In this document: in pieces, positions 25,743 through 33,725 of the stretch | Layout of the letters: each line of letters starts with the position of its first letter | Position numbering within the stretch: position 1 is the first letter of the stretch | Assembly: GCA_947497295.1 (NCBI GenBank) | Contig: CANMFU010000015.1 | Location: 1 to 49,178, forward strand | Length of the DNA: 49,178 nt | Direction: 5' to 3' | Origin: an uncultured Roseovarius sp. | GTDB lineage: Bacteria > Pseudomonadota > Alphaproteobacteria > Rhodobacterales > Rhodobacteraceae | Program-made: the position numbers and the translations under genes | Notes under the pieces: model-generated | Databases searched by the model: none | Seen by the model: only the letters and a program-made list of their open reading frames with translations | Told to the model about the DNA's origin: nothing

Positions 25743-27336
25743 CTGTCCGCACCCATTTGGCGTAATGTCGGCCGCCCCTGTCACTCGGCGGTGCAGCGGC
25801 GCGTGTAAACCCCTCCGCCTCCAACGTTTCAAGGATTGGATGGTATAGCGCGGCCTTGTCGCTGTCCATCGCGCCGCGCTCGATAGTATATACCAGCAGC
25901 ACCAGTGACGAGGCCTTCGCGCGCGTACTGATCTCTGCGGCCGCCGCGGTCCAGCTTTCGGGATCAGGGTCCAGCAGATAAGCCGGCGTCGCCCCCGGAA
26001 GCGTATGGGCCGCAGCCAGCACGGTGCCCCGGCCGTCTCCGGCATCAATGATCACCAGGCTATCCTGCGGGCCAGTGGCTTCGATCTGGTCGCGCATTGT
26101 CAAAAAATAGTTGCCTCCGCGCGTGCCGATCGCCTCCCATCCAAAATTCAGCGCAGCGACCTGGGCGGCGATCAGGACCGCAGCCGGCGCCGCGCGCAGC
26201 CATGCCCGCCCGCCACCCGTCGCGCGGTCAATCGCCGTCCCGGCCCAAATGACGCCAGTGGCAGCAAGAAAACTGAGGAATGGTGCAAAGAACAAGAAGT
26301 ATCGGAAGGTCATGAACCAGCGATCCATAAGGACCGAAGCGGCGAGGAAACACGTTATCCCCACCACAGGCACCCAAAGCGCAAGCCGCGCGAACGCGCC
26401 AGAGGCTTCGTTGCGCCGCCACGTCCACAGGCATATTGCAGACCCCGCGATCATCGCCAGTAGGACGATATCGCGTCCCCGCGCCTTTAGCAGCTCCGGC
26501 GCATCTGGCCACGCGATTGAAAAAACCTGCGCAGGCACCAAATTCGATGCCCCCCGGATCCAGTCCACGATCCCGGAAAACCCTGTCATCTGCCCCGGAC
26601 GCGTTGTCATCTGCTCCATCAGCACTGGCACCCAAGGGGCAAACAGCACCCCGCACAGCACCGGACCGATCAGCGCAGGCATCTGCCGATCGCTGAGCGC
26701 CCGCAAGATCCGCCATCCAAGGATCGGCACGACGATAAAAAGCGCGAAGTAATGCGTATAAAGAAGTGCGGCGCAGGACAGCCCAACGCCCGCCTCCAGG
26801 CGCAACTGTTTAGGTGTCGTGCGCGCCACATCCGCCAGCGCCGACAAAGACCAGGCAGCAACTGCACAGAGCAATACCAGCGCATAGCCGCGCGCATCCT
26901 GCGCGCTGGACACCACCGCAAAAGACAATGCAAAAACAGCCGCATACACGTTGCGATGCGCGGTTCCCGTGCGCCCCAATGCCCACCAGTACAGCCACAC
27001 CGACAGCGCCACCAACGCGATTGAAACGCAGCGCGCCACCATCAACCCGCCCCCGAAGACAAGCCCGGCAAGGTGCACAAGCACGAAATATAGCGGCGGA
27101 TGGACGTCGGTTTCGGCGTATCGGCGCACCAGCTCAGACAGGGTGGTCGATCCCTCAAAGAAACGCCCGATATCGCCCAGCATGATAAATCCGCCGGGGC
27201 CTGTGACGAATTGCTCAGCCGCCAGTGTCTGCAAGGTGATCGCCTCATCAAACCATATCGAGCGTTGCAATGCGCCGAACGCCAACAGAATAATCAAGGC
27301 AGCGAACAGAAGACCCAAGTGCAGCTTTGTGGGCAT
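25729..27336 (-). CDS. GT-C (PMT/ArnT-like) membrane glycosyltransferase
   Basis: A 535-residue membrane protein with about ten or more hydrophobic segments, the catalytic-acid motif WFDEA near residue 28 and DVHPPLYF near 77, as in family 39 and related polyprenyl-phosphate-sugar-using transferases. It probably transfers the sugar made lipid-linked by GtrB to a periplasmic or extracellular acceptor. A soluble C-terminal part (about 420-535) is present. The acceptor, polymer or protein, cannot be deduced. Confidence 0.82.
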   Translation of the reverse strand: MPTKLHLGLLFAALIILLAFGALQRSIWFDEAITLQTLAAEQFVTGPGGFIMLGDIGRFFEGSTTLSELVRRYAETDVHPPLYFVLVHLAGLVFGGGLMVARCVSIALVALSVWLYWWALGRTGTAHRNVYAAVFALSFAVVSSAQDARGYALVLLCAVAAWSLSALADVARTTPKQLRLEAGVGLSCAALLYTHYFALFIVVPILGWRILRALSDRQMPALIGPVLCGVLFAPWVPVLMEQMTTRPGQMTGFSGIVDWIRGASNLVPAQVFSIAWPDAPELLKARGRDIVLLAMIAGSAICLWTWRRNEASGAFARLALWVPVVGITCFLAASVLMDRWFMTFRYFLFFAPFLSFLAATGVIWAGTAIDRATGGGRAWLRAAPAAVLIAAQVAALNFGWEAIGTRGGNYFLTMRDQIEATGPQDSLVIIDAGDGRGTVLAAAHTLPGATPAYLLDPDPESWTAAAAEISTRAKASSLVLLVYTIERGAMDSDKAALYHPILETLEAEGFTRAAAPPSDRGGRHYAKWVRTDAAE

Positions 27337-27423
27337 CTAGTGATATCCGGGTTAAAATGGATAAAGTGAATGGGATCACCTTATCACCGCGTCACCCATT
27401 CGCGCAATCGCGGCGGCGCGCCC

Positions 27424-28668
27424 TCAGCGCGTGAGCAAAGGCTGCTCCACCGCCGCCCGGATCTCGGCACAGGTCTGGCGAAAGTCGGCATCGGGCCGCG
27501 ACAGCAACATGCGGCGCTGCGCCGCGATATCCTGCGCATCCAACCGTGACAGCAGCGCGCACAGGTCTTCAGCCGATGGCGCCGGAATGGCCCAGCCCAG
27601 CCCGCCGCCCACACGGCGGCCAGTTTCGGTCCCGGCCACTGCAACCGAAGGGCAGCCGTAATAGCCTGCTTCGTAGATCCTGTTGGGCAGCAGCCACGTG
27701 GAATTGGTGCCCCATTGCCAGAGGTCTTGGCTCCAGACCAGATCGCAGTCGGCATAGATGTCGGCCAGACCACCCGGGTATGCGTAGGGGCCAAGATATC
27801 GCATGTTCGGATGCGCAGCGAGCGTTGCGTCGAAATCCGGCAAGGCGTGATGATGCACGATGCCGTGCATACGGACCTCGATCCCGTCACCCAGACGACG
27901 CGCTGTTTCCGCCAGAATTGCAAGACTGCGGGCACAACGCAACGAACCGACCCAGCCCAGCACCACCGCATCCCCCGCCGCGCGGGGCTTTGCCGTGTCG
28001 GGCGGGGGACGGCTGGCAGTGCCGGAACCCAGCCATAGCTTGTTCTCCATAAGCGTGACGGGCCCCGTCCAGCCCTGCATAGGCGCGAAATAATTCTCGA
28101 CAAAAGCCGGGGAGGAAACGATCAGCGCCGCGGTGCGCGCCAGCAGGCGCCGCTCAAACGCCCGCGCCATCCGGCCCTTGCGGCCCGGATTGGTCATCAG
28201 CCCGTGAATGTCTAGGCATTCGTAAATCAGCGGCGGCGCGGGGCGCATCATGGCGCGGGCCACCGTTGCTATGGCAAGCATATCGAGGTTGCGCGCGACG
28301 ATCACATCGAAACCCGACAGCCGCTTGCGGTATCGCGGCAGCGCCGCAACGGCGCCCGCGATGGCGCGCAGACGCTGTCCCAGTGCCGCGTGCCGGGTCG
28401 TGCCCAGGTGTATGTTGTCCCAGAACACCTCGGGTTCGGGCTGCGCCGCCGGACCGTCCCGCCGCATGGTCGCAGCACGCACGTCAAAGCCGCAGTCGGT
28501 ATAGGCGCGGATCCGACGGATATGCGAAGGCTCGGCCGAATCATATCCGAAAAACAACAGGCGCAGAGGCGGTGCCTGCGTGCCACTACCTGCAAGGGGC
28601 GAAACCGGAGACTGGGTCAGGGAACTCTCCTTGCGATACCGAGCAGTCCGCTCAAGGCGTTGAGACAT
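27424..28668 (-). CDS. Glycosyltransferase, GT-B fold (family 4-like)
   Basis: A 414-residue protein without membrane segments. It has the Rossmann-like start LRLLFFGYDSAEPSH (about 36) and, in the C-terminal half, LGWVGSLRCARSLAILAE (about 238), HHALPDF and a late GYYGCPSVAVAGTETGR region (about 338), consistent with a GT4/GT1-type sugar transferase. It probably adds a sugar to the growing repeat unit. The start is unsure: ATG 28668 has no ribosome-binding site, while AAGGAG (complement of 28627-28632) lies six bases before an in-frame CTG at 28620. Confidence 0.78.
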   Translation of the reverse strand: MSQRLERTARYRKESSLTQSPVSPLAGSGTQAPPLRLLFFGYDSAEPSHIRRIRAYTDCGFDVRAATMRRDGPAAQPEPEVFWDNIHLGTTRHAALGQRLRAIAGAVAALPRYRKRLSGFDVIVARNLDMLAIATVARAMMRPAPPLIYECLDIHGLMTNPGRKGRMARAFERRLLARTAALIVSSPAFVENYFAPMQGWTGPVTLMENKLWLGSGTASRPPPDTAKPRAAGDAVVLGWVGSLRCARSLAILAETARRLGDGIEVRMHGIVHHHALPDFDATLAAHPNMRYLGPYAYPGGLADIYADCDLVWSQDLWQWGTNSTWLLPNRIYEAGYYGCPSVAVAGTETGRRVGGGLGWAIPAPSAEDLCALLSRLDAQDIAAQRRMLLSRPDADFRQTCAEIRAAVEQPLLTR

Positions 28669-28703
28669 GGCGTATATTTAGCATGACGCGGCGGTCCCGT
28701 CCA

Positions 28704-29918
28704 TTACGGTGGGCCGGTCAACCGCGCCGGACAAAACGGCTCGTCACGTTCCGTTACCGGCATCACCGGCGCTCCTGCTGCGCTGTCGCGCCCGCAGGAC
28801 AGCGTCTGCCCCAATCGCGCGATCCCGGCGATATCGCCGAAACGCCTTGCCGCGATCGCTTGGCGAAGGCGCCACCGCAGCCCCCGGCGCAGCGCGCGCG
28901 CGATGGACGCGCCGACCGGGCCGGACCGGGCCAGGTCGGCCAACGCCTGCCGCGCTTCGGTCGTGTCAGCCTGATCAATCCCGTGTTTACCCCCCATGGC
29001 GCGTCGGCAGATCGCAACTTCCACCTCGCACAGCGGATGGTTCGGCGCCACGAGCGCGGCGGCGGCGAAATCCTCACAGGCCGCCGCCCAATCGGTGCGG
29101 CGGGCATACACACAAGCCCGCTGCAGTAATGCGGCACGGCGGATGGCCTGCGGAGGGCCATCGAACAGTCCTTCATAAAGCGACAACGGAACACTGTCCC
29201 TGAACGATGCAAAAACGGCACAATCCGCCGACTGCCAGACCTCATCCGAGCGCGCGGCGGCGTGCCGCGCCACCGCAGGGCCGCGTGCGCCGTCGTGCTT
29301 GCGTTGCAGAAAAACTGTCTTTTCGGTCATCACCACTGGCGTCTGCATCGCAAGCCGGACGATCATATCATAGTCGATGGAGCGCGGCAGATCCTCGCGA
29401 AAACCGCCGACCGCATCATACGCCGTCCGCCGCACCAGCGTGGCATTCTGAAACAGAAAGATATCCTCCAGCAGGTGACGCAGGACCGATCCCTGCGACA
29501 GATCCGGCCAATATCCAGGTCCCTGTTCAATCCGCGCTCCGCTCGCCGTTGCCGTATGGAACCGGCGATAGCTTCCGCCCGCCACACCAGCATCGGAACG
29601 TGCCTCCAGAAGCCCCGCCAGCGTTTCGGCAGCATGCGGCAACACAATATCGTCGTCGTCGCAGATCCAGATCAGGCTACCTGTCGCCTTGGCCATTGCG
29701 GCGTTCAGTGCGCGCGATTTTCCACCGTTGGCAGACCGGAAATACCGAATCGGCCCCGCAGCGGCCCGCGCCACCGCTTCGGTCGTGTCGGTCGACCCAT
29801 CATCCCATACGATGATCTCATCCACCGGCCGCGTTTGGCTGGTAAGCGCGGCGAGCGCTTCGGCCAGATACACCGCCCGGTTGTATGTCGGCACGATTGC
29901 CGTGATTGTCTGGGCCAC
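28704..29918 (-). CDS. Family 2 glycosyltransferase
   Basis: A 404-residue GT2 protein: TAIVPTYNRAVYLAEAL near residue 6, VWDDGSTDTTE near 37, and CDDDDIVLPH near 90 as the DxD region. The last third (about 280-380) looks like an extra helical, TPR-like part (ACVYARRTDWAAACEDFAAA). A GTG at 29918 is the start; AAGGA lies about a dozen bases upstream. It diverges from the export protein gene across a 124-base gap. Confidence 0.85.
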   Translation of the reverse strand: MAQTITAIVPTYNRAVYLAEALAALTSQTRPVDEIIVWDDGSTDTTEAVARAAAGPIRYFRSANGGKSRALNAAMAKATGSLIWICDDDDIVLPHAAETLAGLLEARSDAGVAGGSYRRFHTATASGARIEQGPGYWPDLSQGSVLRHLLEDIFLFQNATLVRRTAYDAVGGFREDLPRSIDYDMIVRLAMQTPVVMTEKTVFLQRKHDGARGPAVARHAAARSDEVWQSADCAVFASFRDSVPLSLYEGLFDGPPQAIRRAALLQRACVYARRTDWAAACEDFAAAALVAPNHPLCEVEVAICRRAMGGKHGIDQADTTEARQALADLARSGPVGASIARALRRGLRWRLRQAIAARRFGDIAGIARLGQTLSCGRDSAAGAPVMPVTERDEPFCPARLTGPP

Positions 29919-30042
29919 TATGTAAAATTATCCTTCGACGGGCGGTATTTGGATGTGCTAATTACTACAATAATTCAATAACCGGAACCGAAGTGGCAAG
30001 TCAGCTTTTCCAGACCGGCAAAATTTATTTCGGAAACTCACA

Positions 30043-31392
30043 ATGTTTGGTTATTTAATCCCGATGCCACTTTCCCGCATCATGCCATACGCGGCGCTTT
30101 GTGTCGCCCTGTGTGTGGCGCCTACCTGGCCTGCATACGCTCAGTCCGGCGTAGCCCTGACAGATGACATTCAGGCTGATAACAGCCAAACGCGCGGTGA
30201 TCAGACAGGCGACAGCACGTATGAGTTTGGCGCGATGGACGAAATCAGGCTGCGCGTCGTTACATGGGACAACGACGCCCTAAGCTTTCGCAACCTCGAC
30301 GTGGTCAGCGGCAATTATGTGGTCGGCATGGACGGGCGCGTGATGCTGCCCATCATAGGCGGCGTCACTGCCGCGGGCATGGTCGCCGATGATCTGGCTG
30401 ATGAGATCGCAGGAGCCTTGATGGACCGCTTGGGATCGCGCGAATCACCCAGTGTGGCAATCGAAATCGCCACTTATGGGCCAGTCTTCGTGCTGGGCGA
30501 TGTTGCCCGGCCCGGCGAATACGCGTTCAGGCCCGGTATGCGCGCGATGCACCTTTTGGCGCTGGCTGGCGGGTATTACCGGCTGTCCGACGCCGATGGC
30601 GGACGGCTGGCGCTTGATTCCATGCGCTTTACGGGAAGCCTGCACGAGATCGAAGTCAACCTTGCGATACTGCGCATCCGAAAGGCTCGGCTGGAAGCAG
30701 AGGCGGCAGGCAACGTGTCGTTCGACCTGCCGGACGGCGTCACGCATCCTGCCGGCGCCGAAACTGTAGCAGCCATTCTGACCCGCGAGCGCGAGATTTT
30801 CGAAACGCAGCAGGAGTCCCACGCGCTTGAAGTGGAATCGCTGGAATCGTCCCGCGCGTTGCTGGAACGTGAGGTGACGGTGCTGGGTCAAAAGCTGGAA
30901 GGCATCGCAAATCAAGTCGAGATCATGGCCGAAGCGGTGGGAAACCTCGAAACGCTTCTGGAACGCGGTCTGACCCGGTCGCCGACCCTGCTGAATTCGC
31001 AGCGCGCGCTATTCGAGTTGGAGGCGCGCGAGCTTGATGCCGAAAATCAGATATTCCGCGCCCGCCAGTCCCTGAAAGAGGTAGAGCGTACGCTAACCGA
31101 AACGATCCAGCGCAAGATCCGCGAAAACCTGACGCAACTGCAATCCATCAATACCGAAATCGATCAGTTGATGTCGCGCCGCGACACGCAGCGCGGCCTG
31201 ATGGCCATCACGCAGCAGGCCGCACCGCTGATGGACTCCGAGGAAACGGGCGCGCCCGTGCCGGTCTTCAAGATCGCGCGCGACGTGGACGGAGCTTTCG
31301 TAACCGAAATTGTGGACGCCGACGTGGTTTTGCGGCCGCTCGACACGCTGGAAATCAGCCTGCCCACCAGCGAGGATTCCCCATCGAACTAG
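30043..31392 (+). CDS. Outer-membrane/periplasmic polysaccharide export protein (Wza/ExoF-like)
   Basis: A 449-residue exported protein: signal peptide (about 1-35), then the polysaccharide export domain (about 60-155, YEFGAMDEIRLRVVTWDN; DGRVMLPIIGGV), a SLBB-like part (GPVFVLGDVARPGEYAFRPG, about 150) and a long coiled-coil region (about 235-380). This ExoF-type layout without a lipobox Cys is common in alphaproteobacteria and works with an ExoP/Wzc partner, which is encoded 2.3 kb downstream. The ATG follows CGGAAA. It opens a plus-strand group with two GT2-like genes and the ExoP-like gene. Confidence 0.88.
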   Translation: MFGYLIPMPLSRIMPYAALCVALCVAPTWPAYAQSGVALTDDIQADNSQTRGDQTGDSTYEFGAMDEIRLRVVTWDNDALSFRNLDVVSGNYVVGMDGRVMLPIIGGVTAAGMVADDLADEIAGALMDRLGSRESPSVAIEIATYGPVFVLGDVARPGEYAFRPGMRAMHLLALAGGYYRLSDADGGRLALDSMRFTGSLHEIEVNLAILRIRKARLEAEAAGNVSFDLPDGVTHPAGAETVAAILTREREIFETQQESHALEVESLESSRALLEREVTVLGQKLEGIANQVEIMAEAVGNLETLLERGLTRSPTLLNSQRALFELEARELDAENQIFRARQSLKEVERTLTETIQRKIRENLTQLQSINTEIDQLMSRRDTQRGLMAITQQAAPLMDSEETGAPVPVFKIARDVDGAFVTEIVDADVVLRPLDTLEISLPTSEDSPSN

Positions 31393-31501
31393 AGGTACGA
31401 AACCATCTGCGCCGACCCCGCTGCCAATCATGTGGTCGCGCCCAGGGGCGCGTCGGCATGCGCCCGGCTCATATGATGCACCGTTTAACAGGGGCCGTGT
31501 T

Positions 31502-32461
31502 ATGATGCCTGATGCAGACGTATTCTGGACCTTTGACGAATTGTCGACCCGCCCCAAAGTGTCCGTCATCGCACCCTTGCACAACGAAGAGGACAGCGTC
31601 CGCCCGCTTTACGATGCAATCGTCGCCGCGCTGGAGCCTACCGGACTGGACTTTGAAATCCTGCTGGTCGATGACGGCAGCCGCGACGATACCTGCGCGC
31701 GCGCAGCAGCGATCGCCGCCGATGATCCCCGGGTTGCGGTCGTGGAATTTCAACGCAACTTCGGCCAGACTGCCGCGATGCGCGCCGGAATCGAATATGC
31801 ACGCGGGCGGTATCTGGTGACGATGGACGGCGATCTGCAGAATGATCCGGCGGACATTCCGATGATGCTGGACAAGCTGCATGAGGGGTTCGATCTGGTC
31901 GTCGGCTGGCGGATCAATCGCAAGGACAAGGCGCTGTCGCGCAAACTGCCGTCGAAGGTTGCCAACTGGCTGATCGGCAAGGTGACCGGCCTGCCGATTC
32001 GCGACAATGGGTGTTCGCTCAAGGTGTATCGCGCCGAGGTGATCAAGGCAGTGCCGCTCTATTCGGACATGCACCGGTTCATTCCGGCAATGACGATTCC
32101 GATGGGCGCGCGAATCGCGCAAGTGGGGGTGCGCCATCACGCGCGCCAGTTTGGGGAATCGAATTACGGATTATCGCGCATTTTCAAAGTTTTGCTTGAT
32201 CTTTTGTCGATCAAATCGCTTCTTTATTTTGGACGCCGCCCACTGTCGGCATTTACGATGTCGGCGGTGACCCTTGCGGTGCTCGCCCTCGTGTCGGCAA
32301 TTTTTATCGGGGCGACCAGCGGAGGATCGCAAGTTGTGCGCATGACGCTCACCGGGCTTTTTGGCGTAACATCGGTGTTTCTTTTCTTATGTGGGGTGGT
32401 GGTGATGCTCGCCTTTCGCAACGCCGTCACTCTGAGGCGCGCCAATGATGACCGGACTTGA
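31502..32461 (+). CDS. Polyprenyl-phosphate glycosyltransferase, DPM1/ArnC-like GT2
   Basis: A 319-residue GT2 enzyme with intact catalytic features: SVIAPLHNEEDSV near residue 20, LLVDDGSRDDT near 53, and MDGDLQNDPADI near 109 (DxD), then two C-terminal hydrophobic segments (about 240-310). Such proteins charge polyprenyl phosphate with a sugar. The first of two adjacent ATGs (31502, 31505) follows GGGG; the open frame reaching back into the export gene is only overlap. The next gene is a diverged relative. Confidence 0.87.
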   Translation: MMPDADVFWTFDELSTRPKVSVIAPLHNEEDSVRPLYDAIVAALEPTGLDFEILLVDDGSRDDTCARAAAIAADDPRVAVVEFQRNFGQTAAMRAGIEYARGRYLVTMDGDLQNDPADIPMMLDKLHEGFDLVVGWRINRKDKALSRKLPSKVANWLIGKVTGLPIRDNGCSLKVYRAEVIKAVPLYSDMHRFIPAMTIPMGARIAQVGVRHHARQFGESNYGLSRIFKVLLDLLSIKSLLYFGRRPLSAFTMSAVTLAVLALVSAIFIGATSGGSQVVRMTLTGLFGVTSVFLFLCGVVVMLAFRNAVTLRRANDDRT

Positions 32462-32485
32462 AACGACAATGGGGATTTCCACGAT

Positions 32486-33478
32486 ATGAATCGTGCCATC
32501 AACAATGATCTGCCGCTTGAGACGGCACAGGATACCGCGCTTGGGCTGTCGGTCATCATCGCGGTCGATGGTGCACCTGATCTGCCCGCCACGCTTGCCT
32601 CTTATCGTCCTGCGCTTGATGCGCTCGGGGTAACGTACGAAGTTTTATGTGTCATCGATGATCGCGATACCGACTTGCGGCAGCCGCTGGATAATCTGGC
32701 CGGGGGGTGGGACGAGCTGACGATCATGGGCCAGCGCACCTGGATCGACGAGGACGCAGCCCTGCTAAAGGCGGTCAACCGCAGTCGCGGCGACTATGTG
32801 CTGACCCTTGCCGGCTGGCCCGAGATAGACCCTGCTGCCCTTACGCTCCTGATGGATGCGGCGCCGGATGCCGACATGGTTGTGGCCGCCCGCGAGGGGC
32901 GACAGGCGTCGATGCGAAACCGCGTGTTGCAATGGATTTTCGCACGCTATTTCGGTAATTCGGTTTCCGACATCTTCTGCCGCACGCGTATCGCGCGGCG
33001 CACGGTGCTGGAAGAGGTCAGCGGTTTTGGCGTGCGCCAGCATTTTCTGCCGGCCATCGCAAGCGAACTGGGATATTCGGTAACCGAAGTCACCGTCCCT
33101 CAGGCGGCCCAGGATGCGCCCGGAGCGGCAAAATTCGTGTTCAAACCCTTCGCCCATATTCGCGCATTGTTCGATGCACTGACCCTGTATGTAGTGTTGA
33201 AATTCCTGCGCCGTCCGCTGCGGTTTTTTGGCGCGATAGGCCTGCCCATTCTACTGGTGGGCCTTGCCATCACGATGGTCTATCTCACCGCGAGGATCTT
33301 TGGCGCTGTTGCGTTGGCCGACCGGCCAGGGCTGATCTTTGCGGTGCTGATGATCGTGCTGGGCATTCAGGTGATCGCGCTGGGGCTGGTCGGAGAAATC
33401 ATCGTGTTCGCCAACAACCGCAAGCTGAAACAATATTCGGTAAAAGCGTTGATCCGGCGCGATCCTTCCGACAATTGA
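32486..33478 (+). CDS. Degenerate GT2-like membrane protein (probable pseudo-enzyme)
   Basis: A 330-residue protein with the same layout as its left neighbour: GT-A-like N-terminal domain and two C-terminal membrane segments (about 245-312). At the nucleotide-binding and DxD positions, however, it reads LCVIDDRDTDL instead of LLVDDGSRDDT, and TLAGWPEIDP instead of TMDGDLQNDP. The metal-binding aspartates are therefore gone, and it should not transfer sugars by the usual mechanism. The frame is intact and co-directional, 24 bases after its neighbour, so it is probably a regulatory or scaffold partner rather than a decaying gene. The pairing is inferred. Confidence 0.75.
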   Translation: MNRAINNDLPLETAQDTALGLSVIIAVDGAPDLPATLASYRPALDALGVTYEVLCVIDDRDTDLRQPLDNLAGGWDELTIMGQRTWIDEDAALLKAVNRSRGDYVLTLAGWPEIDPAALTLLMDAAPDADMVVAAREGRQASMRNRVLQWIFARYFGNSVSDIFCRTRIARRTVLEEVSGFGVRQHFLPAIASELGYSVTEVTVPQAAQDAPGAAKFVFKPFAHIRALFDALTLYVVLKFLRRPLRFFGAIGLPILLVGLAITMVYLTARIFGAVALADRPGLIFAVLMIVLGIQVIALGLVGEIIVFANNRKLKQYSVKALIRRDPSDN

Positions 33479-33725
33479 CCCGCTCGACGCTCTGACGATG
33501 CTTTTGCCACTTGTTGCAGCGTTCCCGCAACGTTCCGTACCGTGCCGCTTGAGCCGAGGTGTCGCGCCTGATACCTTGTACGAAATGGCAGCTGAAGCTT
33601 TCTGCTACTGGGCACCTGCGGCGCGCATAATGGAACCTCTTTTGATTGCTTGTTAATTTTTTCCTGTTCCAATTCCGAGCTTCTCCGAGGCGAGGTTGGC
33701 ATAGTGCTACAATGATGGATTTTTG
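33479..33725. promoter_or_regulatory. Intergenic region upstream of the ExoP-like gene
   Basis: About 250 bases without a supported gene. The right half is richer in A+T (TTGCTTGTTAATTTTTTCC around 33646-33664), a plausible promoter zone for the gene at 33726. A CGTTCC repeat occurs twice near 33519-33538. No family operator is recognised. Confidence 0.4.
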
